Source: Nageia nagi (lineage: Eukaryota > Pinophyta). From it: a DNA stretch of 64,000 nucleotides. Below, in pieces: positions 11,534 through 24,177 of the stretch. Made by a program: the position numbers and the translations under genes. The notes beneath the pieces are model-generated. The model did not search any database, was not told the origin of the DNA, and saw only the letters and a list, made by a program, of their open reading frames with translations. The stretch lies in assembly GCA_050084985.1 (NCBI GenBank), contig JBITNC010000001.1, positions 6,944,001 through 7,008,000 on the forward strand, read 5' to 3'. How positions within the stretch are numbered: position 1 is the stretch's first letter; each line of letters starts with the position of its first letter.

Positions 11534-11740
11534 CCATGGATTTAGTTTCCTACTTTTGGTTAGGAATAGGAAATGGATGAAGCAAACTAATAGAAAAATT
11601 ATTTTCAACCTTGCTCTCTTGATATGTGGCACACTCCCTCACATATCTAATCACATCCTCATTCAATACCTTCCAAGAAAACCTCTCACATACTTTCTTA
11701 TAGGTCTTGAAAAACCCTAAATTGGATCAAAGTGGTAGGA
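11534..11740 (-). pseudogene. Chromovirus Ty3/gypsy integrase zinc-binding domain
   Basis: The minus-strand reading contains GFFKTYKKVCERFSWK and YVRECATYQESK, matching the H2C2 region of plant Ty3/gypsy integrases, and leads into the SMDF start of the catalytic core at the copia-1 insertion point. The second zinc cysteine of C-x-x-C is replaced by tyrosine. It continues in 2150-3106 beyond copia-1. Confidence 0.75.
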
Positions 11741-11751
11741 ATAGACCAATT

Positions 11752-12500
11752 TTATATTATTGTAATTTTTTCTTTTTCAACTTGTACACCTTCTTTGCTC
11801 ATTATGTATCCTAAATTATATAAAATCTCAATCATTACAAATTCACATTTAGACATTTTAGCAAAGAATTGTTGTTGCTCCAAAATACCCAACCCAACAT
11901 CTAAGTGATCCAAGTGTTCCTCCCATGAATAACTATAGACAAGTATATAATAAAAAAAATAGTAGCACAAAATTCCTCAAATGAACTCTAACAATATGAG
12001 TCATTGTTGATTGAAATGTATAAGGTGCATTTTTTAGCCCAAATGGCATCATCAAAGTTTCAAAATACCCAAAATGATACCTAAAGTTTGTTTTGTGTAC
12101 ATCCTCATCTCTCATTTTGATTTGATGATATCATAACCTTAAATATATCTTATAAATGTACATAGCCCCTTGCAACTCATCAATTAATTCATAAACCCTT
12201 GTAATTGGACACCTTTTTTTTAAATTTTTTCTTTTTCAATTCCCTATAATCAATAGACATGTGTAAGGTTCCATATTTCTTCTTGAATAACAGAATGGTT
12301 GATGAAAAAGGACTACTACTTGGATGTATGAACCCATTTTCCAATAGCTTCTTAACTATTTTTTACTATCTCATTCTTATGCACTCTAGGATGCCTATAT
12401 GGGTTTATCATGATAGGCTTTTTTCCTTCTTCCAACTTAATCACATTCTAAAATCCTCTATTGGGGGGCAATCCCTTGGGAAATTCATCAAATACTCTAT
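11752..12500 (-). pseudogene. Chromovirus Ty3/gypsy reverse transcriptase
   Basis: Reading from 12500 downwards: a GLPPNRGF-like start, NPYRHPRV, then after stops the block GYFETLMMPFGLKNAPYTFQ (12000-12060), a degraded catalytic region near 11950, WEEHLDHL, and LGYIMSKEGVQV (11760-11800). These are the standard reverse transcriptase blocks of gypsy elements. Within about 20 bases the sequence passes to the integrase zinc-binding region, so RNase H (normally several hundred codons) is missing by deletion near 11745. Confidence 0.8.
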
Positions 12501-12599
12501 AATATTTTTGTAAAAGAAACTTAATTTATGGATGAACATGATGAAAACTCTTACCTTTTGACATAAAAATTACAAAAACCAATTTAATATCCCTTTTGT

Positions 12600-12900
12600 G
12601 CAAAATTCTCTTTATTCTTTTTTATGTCACCTCCATGAGCATAGACATTCCATCTTAGTACATACTCTCCTTAATTCCATGTAACATAACTCTTTCCCAT
12701 TTGTTATGAATTTTAACTCTAAAGTTTTATAATTTGTAGTATGATCACCAAGAGAATGCAACCATTGCACACCCAAAACCATGTTTGGTACACCTTCCAT
12801 GGGTAAAACAAAGAAATAATCAATAATAAAATATTTCTCAAAATTTACCTTCACTTTCTTTACCATTTTATTGCATAGTACAAGGTTCTTATTTCTGATA
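12600..12900 (-). pseudogene. Chromovirus Ty3/gypsy protease-region remnant
   Basis: The 79-codon frame includes FFVLPMEGVPNMVLGVQWL and LGDHTTNYKTLEL, a well-conserved stretch following the protease active site in plant gypsy elements (F-x-V-L-x-L-x-G-x-D/N-x-V-L-G-x-x-W-L). The active-site part lies in decayed sequence just upstream, near 12960-13030. Confidence 0.75.
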
Positions 12901-13189
12901 GCTACATTAAATATGATAAAGGATTATGATTTTAATTTCTTCCTTAAAATAAATTTCTCATCAAAAAATTTATGAGTACCCCCTCCATCAATCAACACTA
13001 CCACCTTTTCTCAACAACTTCACCAAGCACTTTGATAATCAAATACCTATTTGTACTACTAAAAGTGGCCAATGTTCCCCCTTGGGGATCTTCCTCATAT
13101 GATGGATCCTCAAAAGCTTTCTTATCTAAAGACTCATACTCAATTTCATATTCTTCCGCATCTAAAATTATGTCAATATAGTGGATTCT

Positions 13190-13970
13190 TCCCTTACCTT
13201 GATATTGGTGGCTTGGAGCCCATGAAGTTTTACAAGTAAAGCAAAGTTTCTTCCTTGTTAGCTCATTATGCTCCTCTCTTACTACCTTATATGAGTATAT
13301 AAGGGGTTTAAGGGGTTGATAAATTTGGTTGAGAGGGAACTAAACCATTCCTTGGCAAGGGCATCATACTTTTATTCCTTAGGTTGCCTACATTCTTCCC
13401 TTGAGATGGCCCTGATGACCCTTCTTGACCTGATATGAATTGTGGTGCTATAGAAAACCTAGATATGGGTGGTGTTGGTGAATAATCCAAACTTAAAGCC
13501 TTCTTAATAGCATCCTTTAGTGTAGGAGGATCAAATTCCTTCACCCATCCATGTAATAAGTTTTTCAAACCCTCTATAAATAAGAGCATTACCCTCCTAG
13601 GTGAAATATTTTACAATATAACATAAATTTTCTCAATATCCTTAGTGTAATCCTCCAAAATATTGATTTACTAAGTGTAAAAATCTCTATGAAATACTCA
13701 TGTACATCTCTATGGATATTTTCAAAAACTTCTAACTAAATTCATCAAAAGAGGTAATCCCTCCATGGCCTTATGTAGTTAGTCCATGTTGCCACCAAGC
13801 ATAGGCTACATAATCCAAATGCACATCATAGCAAATTGGACCATATATAATTCCTCAATAGTAGGGATGAGAGAAAAACAAGTTTACAATTTTTAGAGCC
13901 ATTCCCTAGTATAAAAACCCTCACCCCATCAAATACAAGAATTGATATTTTTTATTGCAATTTATTCTTC
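13190..13970 (-). pseudogene. Chromovirus Ty3/gypsy gag remnant with zinc knuckle
   Basis: Frame 13308-13589 contains LLFIEGLKNLLHGWVKEFDP and the following LKDAI block, the C-terminal capsid segment of plant gypsy gag. Near 13200-13250 a knuckle-like KKLCFTCKTSWAPSHQY is legible (final cysteine replaced by tyrosine). Upstream, to about 13970, translation is broken by many stops. Confidence 0.7.
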
Positions 13971-16900
13971 TCCTCTTCATGCCTTCTTCCACTACCAAGA
14001 CTTCCATTAAAGATTTAAAAATTAATCATGTTCTTGAATCCTTGGATTTAATATGATATTCCACAAATAGGTCATCCATTTCATCATGATCAAGTTTATT
14101 TTATTGCACAAACATGGGTTTGGTTGGTCATGGTAATGGGGGTGAATATTTCTCACTAAAGTCTTCTCATTTGCTCCTAGTTTAGGTTTCCCATTGATTA
14201 TGGTTTCCCTCTCCATGTGAAGATTCACCTTGTTTAAGGTTTCATCTGATATTTTCCTTCTAAAGCATTACTAACTAAGTTAACAAACTAGACCAAAAAA
14301 GGCCTTTGATGATGACCAATTTGAGGTAACTTTGACCAAGCAATCAAAACTTGCCACTATATGTCATTTTGGTGGTGGATTTTATGGTGTGATTTTAAGC
14401 CTCTATTTCATAAGCCTTCTCCTTTATAGAAGCCATATTTAATGATACCATTTCTAGTATCAAATCCACCACTGATATATACTCCCCTCCTCCACATGGA
14501 ATCTCCATAGTTTACCTACCTCACAAGCCTCTTCCAATACATAAGCTTTTCATGGATTTCCTTGATACATGTTGCTTACATTGATTTCCTTGACGAAATG
14601 GAGTTTCTAAATTTGGTGAGATCCTCCACCATTTTCTAACATGGCATGATGTATTGGCATTCTATCTAACTCATTGCTTCTTTTTCTACCATATTATTAT
14701 TTATTTCTAACCTAGAAATATGTTCCCTTTCATATGGTGGGACTCAATTTTAATTATACCTCAACATCTTTAAGGTTTCTAAAAAAATATTTAATTTAGG
14801 TAGTTTTTATCTTCAATGGCATTTTGGTTATATCTTGAAGAACCAACCTCTATTTTATGTACCATCACAACCATTGGATTGTTGGTTTTAAGAGCTTTGT
14901 AATATTGGTTATAAGGAATTCTTTTCTTTCTTATGATATTGTTGGATGCCACTTCTTTCAAGATGGATTATTATTCATTAATTATTATTAATCAATATAT
15001 TTTATAAATGTTGTAACTTTCACTTATGGGGTTCATTTTTTAACATTGTTTGAAGCATTAAGCTCATAATTTTAAGCTCTTCAATATTATTACACATCAT
15101 GTACAACATACTCTTAGTTTTTTTGAGATACTTGGAGATGAATTTTTTTTCCTATCATGAGGTTCACACATTTAGGTAGGCTTGGAATTTTCTTTAGGTT
15201 CACAAATTGGCTAATGTATAGACTATTTCATGTTTCCTCATGCTTCCGTCAAATTTTTAGTTAGCATCATAAATTGGTTGACATCTTGCTCTAGAAGTTG
15301 TAGTTCAAGGACTAGACCATTGAGATAATATTTTTAATACCATATTATTTGTATGGAATTAATTCATAAAATAAAATTTTGTATGCTGATAGGGATTTAA
15401 GAATAGGAATGGTAATAAGTATTTTGCATTAATATTAAAAACATTTCCACTCCCATAAGCATTTACAAATTAGCATCCAAGTCAAAATTGGAAAGGTAGG
15501 TAGCCACGGTAGTCAAAATCCATGTGCTCTAATCATTAAGGTAATGGTTAGAAAGTTTGTTGAGAAGTTATTCTTGGTATCTAAGTTTGTTGATAATTTA
15601 TTGTATCTAGTTAACATGGTATGTAAGGTATTTTTACCATGCGCTTCAACCCTATGTCTTTTTTTATTTAAAGGTATGCATATATCTATAAATGACATCT
15701 TGAATCTTGGATATTAATATCCTCATCATCAACTCCAAACCAATGGTCAAAGTCACTCAATCACACTCAACAAAGTTTGGATGTCATGAGAAAAATATAA
15801 ATAACTCAAAGCTCTAGAATATCATAAGTTAGAATGAAAAGCTAAAATTTATATTTTTTTCCTTTTTCTTATCCTTTTTATGTCTATAAATGAAATGGTG
15901 ATTAGTTGAATGGTTGGTAGCTAACCTAATCAATCTATCCATAAATGGTAATTAGTCTAAAGCATAACAATCAATAGTTTTTGTACCAAAATAATAATAT
16001 TTATTATAATTTTAAAAATTATCAAATGATAAACTTCATAATCACACTCTTTTGATTATTATCATCATGTCATTTGAATATGATAACAATCATTATCACT
16101 TATAAAAATGGTAAAAAAAATTCAACTTTTACTCAAGTTCTTACTCAACAATCAAGATCATAGTACCCTTTATTTATTGGGGCAAAACATATTGTTAAAT
16201 TCAATTATTATATTTCAAGTGTCATGGTTCCATGTGCTTATGGTTACACACTTAGTAGGTATATAACCCTATAATCAAAATTCAATTAACATATCATATC
16301 ATCAAAGACCATATTATAAAGTGCCATAATTTTATGTGCTTATAGTGTCTTAGTAGGTCTACAAACCTACAATCAAATATCATATATCATTTCCCTTCAT
16401 TTTATGAGGTAAAAAAGGAATCATTTTCTTATTGTATTCCCTTAATCTGCTAGGAAAAAGAAAGAATAATTTTCTTATTAGTTACCCTTTATTTGATAGA
16501 GCAATGAAAGAATCATTTACTTAGTTATTTACCCTTTAGCTATTGGGGCAAAGGAATATTTTATTTTTGTACTTAGTTTAGAAATAATATTTATTATAGA
16601 TCATTTCCCTTCATCTATTGGATAATAACAACTTATGGTAATAGATCATTGGTAATGTAACCATGTAAAATATTTATCATATCTAGAGCATAATAAATTA
16701 ATAATATTTTTTGTCACCATGTGCATGGGGTATATTATGTCAATCATGATATTTCAAGGATCATTGAACTTATTCCTTGGACACATTTATTAAGTATATG
16801 AACCTACAATAATAATCATATTTTTAGAGAAACATATTGTATAGCATATACTTTATTTTTGAAGTTAAGTTTTTTCATCATCAAAACATAGCCCAAAAAG

Positions 16901-18110
16901 GGGAAAAATGTATAAAATCAAAATTTTGATTTTATTATTATATGGATGTGTGATTAACAATGCTAAAATTAACAATGTATCATGTTATTTAATCATATAT
17001 CATTATACTGTGATCAATTTTCAAAAGCATAATGTTTAAAAAAATTACCAAATTCCTTTGGTTTATAATTAGTTGATTGATTAGCTAATCAGTATACTAA
17101 TCTTGCAGGTGTTACAATTGATCGATCAACTAGTATTTAGTGTACTAATCCTAATATAGTTATATTATATAAACAAAATTTTAAATTATTTCACTCCTTA
17201 ATACTTTTTACAATTGATATCTAAGCTTTCATGCCCTCTAATATTCGATAGATTTTGATTGTAAGTTATTATTTTGAACTATTAAGACTTCTCAAACCCT
17301 TATTAATCATCCACCAAGAATACCCAAATCAAATCTACCATGAACTTACTCCTTGGATCTTCTTGATCCATGATCTTGTTTAAATATTGAGGTATTTATA
17401 ACTTAGAGGGTATCAAGGGTTTCTTTCAAGTCTTCAACCACCAAATTTGGAGCAATACAAATTACTACTCACATTGGAGGCACTTTGGATACAAGGAAGG
17501 TGTTCTACACCTCTTTGAGGTATTTTGTATACCGGTTTTCATATTAGATTGCATTTGTAGGTTAAATATCATATTACTTTGCATCAAATCAATCTTTATT
17601 ATACCCATTATAACTTCCTAGATAACTATTACTATTAGGTTTTTTGGATATCATTACTTATCAATACAAACCATTTAGATAATTTTCTTGGAGGATTACA
17701 AGGGTTTTTGTTATGTTACATTCTTAAAGCTTATTTTGGCATATTAAATTTTGTGTTATAGTCTTTATCAATCTTTATTAGTAAGAATCAATTAGGAATA
17801 CATTTACATCATACAAGGACATAATTATAGGCATAATAAGCATACATATATTTTCTTTATAACATTGTTTTTGGTGTATTAGGTGGCTTACTACCATCCA
17901 AGAAGGGATAAAACCCATCTTGGTCACCTTAGGATCTTAAGGGACCAAGGTGAGGATCCCCCTAATTTGTATAGATTACATTAAGATTATTTTTATTACA
18001 GGTATAAAGAAAGAAATACTTCAAAGCTCACCATATCAAACTTTTAATATAAGAGGATATGTATAAATCCATATTTATCTTTTCACATCCTAGTTATTAG
18101 ACTACTTAAG
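13971..18110. other. AT-rich stretch with no recognisable gene
   Basis: No frame with a known domain was seen. Probably it includes the 5' leader and LTR of the chromovirus: a weak TGGTATTAAAAATA on the minus strand near 15327-15341 could be its primer-binding site, but no left-hand LTR match was found. The part at 16150-16800 has loosely repeated phrases (CATTTCCCTTCAT, TTAGTAGGT, CCCTTTA). The right end is the flank of copia-3. Confidence 0.45.
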
Positions 18111-18570
18111 TGAGATAATTCCCATTACTAAAAATGAAATGTTTACAAGTATATATAGCTCAAAGATTGAGCTCAACATAGACTAGAGTGGTTGAGAAGA
18201 TATGCTTAACCATTATTACAATCCGATCAAGGTCCAACAAAATACACTCAAATAGACTCTCAAACCTATCAAGAGTAACCTAAACATAGTGGTGAACATC
18301 CCATGAAGTGTATTAACCATCTAAACTTAACACAAGATCAAAAAAATCTAAAAATGAAAAAACTATCTAAATTTGGTGATACAATATGGGTCAATATTTT
18401 GTAGATCACTTAGTTAGACTGGTATACCATCTATACTCTATGAATTGGTTGGTCAGTTATGCAATGCTAATTGGTTGACCAGTTAGGTTGGTCAAATCTA
18501 TGCTCGCTAGCTGTGAATAAAGAGTCAAAGTTTTAGAGATACTAAGCATTAATGGTTTGAAACTCCAACA
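18111..18570 (-). repeat. copia-3 3' LTR (460 bp)
   Basis: It is collinear with 41110-41571. By eye it differs at dozens of positions, so it is older than the Tat element inside it. Confidence 0.93.
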
Positions 18571-18581
18571 TTCTCCTTCTT
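18571..18581 (-). other. copia-3 polypurine tract
   Basis: AAGAAGGAGAA on the minus strand immediately before the 3' LTR. Confidence 0.75.
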
Positions 18582-18584
18582 GAT

Positions 18585-19070
18585 GCCGAGGGGATTCACT
18601 AGCAAACTCCTCAAGTTCAAAATTGAGCTTTGGAAACTCCCTTATTAAAAATATTAATAATATTGTCTAAGGTATTACAATGCTTTAACAATTTCTTTTT
18701 CACCATGTCTCTTGTGAAGTGATACTTCATATCAAAGTGTTTTGAGTGACTATGGTGGATTGGACTTAGTTCCAACTAAATGACACTTTTATTTTTACAA
18801 TACAATGGAGTGGGACCAATTTGAGTTGCATCAAATTCCTTTAGAACTTTCCTTAGCCATAAGGCTTGAGTACTAGCACTTATAAGTGTTATGTATTTCA
18901 CTTTAGTAGATGAAAGAGCCACTATGGTTGTTTTCTTTGAACTTCATATCATAAATCATAATCCAAGTGTGAAGCAACTTCCTATTATATATTTGCTATC
19001 ATCAAGGTTGCTACCCCAATCTTTATCACTAAGGCCTTCAAACTTTACATGTTCAAATTCTTAAGTCTTT
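18585..19070 (-). pseudogene. copia-3 RNase H remnant
   Basis: The minus-strand reading has DKDWGSNLDDSK, then SSKKTTIVALSSTKVKY, ending in a tail with KYHFTRDMV. These are the copia RNase H blocks (D-W-A/G-G; S-W-x-S-K-K-Q; A-L-S-S-T-E-A-E-Y, with both acidic residues of the last block lost). Stops interrupt it. It lies only about 240 bases from the integrase end, so reverse transcriptase has been deleted. Confidence 0.7.
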
Positions 19071-19312
19071 TAACTACCTCTTGGAGTTCACATGCTTGGA
19101 TTCTTGTGAATATTCTTGAGAAATTTGATTCCAACATTTGATAGGATGGATGGTTTGCAAGTGTTCTTCTTCCTCTTCTTACCACACTTGGAGAGTTCAT
19201 CAATGGGAGTGAGATTAGAACTTGAAGTGATTATTTAAGGACTTGGAGTGCTCACACTTTGATTCTTTGGAGGACTTGGAGGAGGACTTTGCTTGCTAGT
19301 TTAATTATTGGG

Positions 19313-19675
19313 CTACATGTTAGAGGAGTTCACATATTTGGGAAAGTCACCAATATAGAGATTTTGATGACCCCAAGGTCCCCCTTTATAAAAAATGATA
19401 TCTCTTGAACAGATAATTCTTCTAGTTTTTGGATTATATATCCTATAAGCATTTGAAGACTCATTATAACTAAGAAAAATAAAAGGCTCACTTTTTGGAT
19501 CAATCTTTTTTCTAAGCTCATCTAGTAAATTTCCATATGCTAAACATCCAAAAACCCCAAAATGCCTTACATTTAGGTTTTTACCATACCATTCTTTAGG
19601 AGTGACACCTTCCAAGCTTGAGGTTGGATTCCTATTAAGAATATATATATATTGTTTTCCTTTTTGCATCAATCT
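19313..19675 (-). pseudogene. copia-3 integrase C-terminal part
   Basis: The 119-codon frame contains LNRNPTSSLEGVTPKEWYG, HFGVFGCLAYG, and a YRIYNPKTRR block before RDIIF: the C-terminal half of a copia integrase. It is cut exactly at the Tat target site AATAT; the N-terminal part resumes at 39107 on the far side. Confidence 0.88.
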
Positions 19676-19680
19676 AATAT

Positions 19681-22213
19681 TGTGTATATCAAATTATGAA
19701 CCTAAAATGCAATTTAGACAGATAAATCATTCAACATAATTAATCATGAACATATTCGACAATACACATCAATAATAAGAATGATATTATATTCTAAAGT
19801 ATTTGAATACAAAAAGCAAGTTTTTATTGATCTATTTTAATCAGCATAGATAATGATCGTTGTGGATTGGTAACAATTATTGCAGATCGGTAACGATTGA
19901 AGCACGAATCTGCATTCTCTACACCATCATTGTGTTCGTTGTAAACCTTTGGCCTTTGTTATCGATCTGGTGAATCATCGTCGATCGATCTTTGAATCAT
20001 CGACGATCGGCTCTGTATGCACTAGAATAATCTTCATAGAATTTTGAAGTGTTTTGTCTATTCCTTGTTGTTCTCTTTCATACTTACTTTCATCGTTCTT
20101 TTTCTGTATTGACCCTGCACATAGAAAGTGAATGAAGCATCAAAAGCATACTTGTTCATACATATTAATCAGCAAATGAATAACATAATATGGAAATATA
20201 GTTGATATGAGATTTGCTATTAATCAAGCTTACAACCTTTTGCTAATAATCTCCTAATTTAATTTTGGCAGAGCTTCGCTATAGTAAGATTGGGTCCCTT
20301 TGTTCACGTACAAAGCTTCAATTTATAAGCTTCAAGGTTTGTTATTCATTTGTTTTGGAATCCCAAGATTCCAGGTCACCTCTCGAACTAAATTTTGAGG
20401 TGTTGTTATCTTCCATCTATATCCACGATTACAAATTATACGTACTAGGCTATTCCAGGCTTAGATTTGTTTGTTGTTTAACTATTCATGGATCGTCACC
20501 AATTTTTTAGCGATTATATATTAACATTAGAATGGTCACTCTATGGTCATTTTTTAATGACAAGGGTCATAAGATCATTTGTTTTATATATGTTCGAAAA
20601 GATTGATCTGATAATATAATAAATTCTTTATTGAAGCCCCAGTGTACTTTACTTGCAATCATGAGTTCATTTTAAGATTCTGAGAGTTTTTCTAGAGCAA
20701 ACAAAATAGGCCAGAGTCAGTAGATAAAAGTGTTCTGGAATGAAATGATGATGTCACAGAGGATAAGATAGTTGCATTTTGGTAAAGTCTGGGTTCCGAA
20801 GATGATGAGGTAAGCATGGGTGAGTAAAAAGGCCAAAGCTCATAAATTAAGTGTTCTGAAAGGAAATGATAAAGCTTAGTTATGGAAAAGCCCAAGTTCT
20901 GAAGATGATGAGGTTAGCAAAGAGTGACCAAATAGTTGGAGCTGGTGAGTAGAGCATTCTAGAAGGAAATGATAAAGCTCAATTGTAGAAAAACCCAAGT
21001 TCCAGAGATGATGAGGTCAGCAAAGAGTGACCAAATAGCCAGAGCTGGTAAGTAGAGCATTCTAAAAGTATGAAGATGACATCATGAGGAAAATAATGTT
21101 CACATTTTTGAATGAAACTGGATCCTAGAAATGATGAGGTCATCAAGGAATGATCAAATAGCTGGAGCCAGTAAGTAGAGCATTCTGGAAGTATGAGGAT
21201 GATGTCATGAGGAGAATAATGTTCACATTTTTGAGTGAAACTAGGTCCTAGAAATGATGAGGTCATCAAGGAATGATCAAATAGCTAGAGCCGATAAGTA
21301 GAGCATTCCAGAAGTATGAGGATGGCATCACAGGGAGAATAATGTTCACATTTTTGAGTGAAACTGGGTCCCAAAAATGATGAGGTCATCAAGGAATGAT
21401 CAAATAGCTGGAGCTGGTAAGTAGAGCATTCTGGAAGTATGAGGATGACATCATAGGGAGAACAATGTTCATATTTTTGAGTGAAACTGAGTCCTAGAAA
21501 TGATGAGGTCATCAAGGAATGATCAAATAGCCAAAGCCAATAAGTAGAGCATTCCGAAATGTAGAATCTTGAAGCTATTTTTGTAAACATTTCTATTCTT
21601 AATTCTTGTAACTATCGTTACTATAGTATAAGGAAAGAAGGATTGGAAACCTAGTATTACTCGTTACATTTATTCTTGAAGGCCTATAGTTTTTATCAGT
21701 AATATGAAACCATCTTGACCTTTCTTATCTAGCATTCGTAATTGTCATTCTTAATTTGGTTACATCGTGGCAGCTTGTCTTGTTTCCTGAATGATAATTG
21801 TGAGTTGCTAATATAACTGTGTCTGCTACATGATAAAGTAAAGCTAAGAAACTATTATAGAGTGAAAGATTGTACTGTAGCTGCTACACTAGATTCAGGC
21901 CAAGGTTTCACACATTGTGAAAGCCTACGCTGAACTAGTGATCCACCTTTGCTTTCTCTCTTGTTACTCTAAGCCTTTTGCTTAAATTCCTCACACTCTA
22001 CTTCTTTTTATTTCCTTTCCTGAACTGGCTTTCTCTGAAAATTAGACTATCCCCATAGTATGTTCTTGATTTACTTTGGTTAAAATTGTTCACGGTGCAT
22101 ATATTACACAATCTTAATCAATAATTATTTTAATGTGATATATATTGGAAAAAATACTTGTTTTATTTATTTATTTATTATATTAAAGATAGGGTTTATT
22201 TTGAGTGTCTACA
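19681..22213 (-). repeat. Tat element 3' LTR (2533 bp)
   Basis: Collinear with the 5' LTR over its whole length, with scattered C/T and G/A differences. It holds a seven-copy tandem array and clusters of GATCG-rich imperfect palindromes near 19840-20010. Confidence 0.95.
20690..21570. repeat. Tandem array in the Tat LTR, about seven units of 100-122 bp
   Basis: Each unit has an ATGATGAGGT core (near 20797, 20904, 21008, 21131, 21253, 21376, 21498) followed by a conserved AAATAG...AGTAGAGCATTC stretch. The first units are spaced about 100-107 bp and the last ones about 122 bp. Minus-strand open frames here (repeating a CSTYxLxLFDHSLMTSSFLG-like phrase) are shadows of the array. Confidence 0.9.
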
Positions 22214-22228
22214 TTTTGCCCCTTTTTT
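22214..22228 (-). other. Tat element polypurine tract
   Basis: AAAAAAGGGGCAAAA on the minus strand directly before the 3' LTR, resembling the A-rich/G-run tracts of Tat and Ogre elements. Confidence 0.85.
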
Positions 22229-23055
22229 GAATTATCAACCAAAGATAGGGTTGATAATTTCGAAAAATATATAATGAGAAGCTTTGTTGTTTGATAAAGC
22301 TGATAGCTTCGGTAGTGACTATTTTCGGTATGATGACATATTGAGCTTGTGTGACAGTTGCATAACATTTTTGTTATGTCATTTTGCATGTCTAAGCGCA
22401 CCTATACCGTATAAGTTTTCTTTAATATATGAATTGTAATAGTATTGTCCTTTATCTCGATAACGAGGTTTCGAGATGATCTCTTACATCCTGTGATTAT
22501 TTTGCCATTTGAGCTCAAACTTAGTCTAATTTGTTTTTCATATTTGACTTAGTCAAGGATCGTTGACAATCTTTTATTATTGTTGATGACTATAAAGTGA
22601 TTGTCTGGACTTATATAGTAAAAATACTATCTTTATAATAGTATATTTTGCTATGAATATCTTAATTTCTTGTGTTTAGACTTGTTTTAATAGCGATTTT
22701 CATTATTTTACCCTAGTAAGTTTACTCAATACTAGTCCTTCATGTGCCGATGTATTTGGCAGTCATGTGACATCAGCGCATTCTTCTAGGCAAAAAATAA
22801 TGTGATTTATAATGTGTTCACTTTCACCTTAGTGAACAAAGATTTTTAATTTTTTATCTATACATAAATAAATTTTAAGATATTTAAAGAAAATATACTT
22901 CATTTTGTACATTTTCAAATAATATAAATCGCCAAGATTACTTATGAATCATTGCTGATCAACAATCATTATCGATTTAATTTAAATTGTTGACGATTGA
23001 CATAATAATCGCTAATGATCCATGATGCAAGGGTTTTTAAAACAAAATAGTTTTC

Positions 23056-23393
23056 ATGGCAGATCAGTTGAGAGAGTGAAATTATTATCGTAGGGCTATG
23101 GAGCTTTGGCTACCTAGTTTCCTGAGATATTTTTCAAATGGTCCTAGTTCACCACCTAGGCCAGTACTAGGGTTTCCCCGTTCACAGTTTCTAGTGGCTT
23201 AGGTCATTCAGGGAGTCACAGTTTTCATGCAGCATCAGTTTCTTGATCTTAGTCTACTGCTAGGGGTGTATCTCCTCGTACATATGCTATAGGCTTGAGA
23301 TCCATTACTAGGGATGAGGGTTCTTCAAAGCATCCTGGCGATCCTCATGATGATATTGTATCTACTAGGAGGACATTGATATTCCTATTTTGA
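23056..23393 (+). pseudogene. Antisense coding-like remnant in the Tat element
   Basis: The stretch is markedly less AT-rich than its surroundings. The plus strand starts MADQLRE, has a stop, and continues NYYRRAMELWLPSFLRYFSN then a Pro/Ser-rich segment. A shift of frame near 23200 leads to SSGLGHSGSHSFHAASVS and, after two more stops, ARGVSPRTYAIGLRSITRDE and a HPGDPHDDIVSTRR tail ending at a TGA. It is oriented against gag-pol. I do not recognise the family. Additional antisense frames between integrase and 3' LTR are known as a class in Tat-branch elements, which makes a decayed accessory gene plausible; chance compositional bias is the alternative. Confidence 0.45.
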
Positions 23394-24177
23394 TGATATA
23401 TATATATATGATGTACTTTTATTTATTGGCATTATAGCTCATGCTGTTATGATGATTATGGTGTTATATTTTCTTGATGTACTGTTTAGATTATTTTTAT
23501 TGTGTGATAGATAGACTGATGGTATGTTATAGTATTTCTATAATTTGTGATGTATGATCTTACATTTTATATATAGATTTATGATGAAAATAGGTATGAT
23601 ATGATATTATGTAGAAAACATAATTATCTTTTAATTACTTGATGATGAATAGATGTTGATGATAGATGTAACTTTCAGAATGTATGATGCATAGATATAA
23701 TTGTGAGCTATATGAGGATACTTGATAACATGAAATAACATAATTTGTTTAAATAATTGATTGATTATAAATTGTGACTAATTAACCTGTTAATTAATTT
23801 AATAATTAATAATATATTTTATAAATGATGACAATGGTTTTGTGTGATGTATGCAAACATTATTTAAATTTGATAACTAATCATTAATATCCTAGTTTCT
23901 AATGATAACTTAATAAATCTTTTAGTACATCATTTAAAAAAAAAGAATTTAAATTTTTATATTGACTTTAGATATTATTTAAAATATCTAAAATATGTAT
24001 ATTAACTTAATTAATTAAGAATCATTATTTTCAAATATTAAATCTTCTAGATTTTAAGATTATTTAAGGACATATTTTTATTAAATTTTTGCGGAATCAG
24101 ATGTATCATTTTCCACACTTGGCAATTTTTTATAATAAACCACTTGACATAGAAAACTAATTCTTTATGGATGTTAT

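Noticed and set aside
20979-21590. Minus-strand open frames with repeated FDHSLMTSSFLG-like phrases
   Set aside because: They exist only because the 122-bp LTR tandem unit has no stop in that frame; the same frames appear in the other LTR (37929-38641). No independent evidence of coding.
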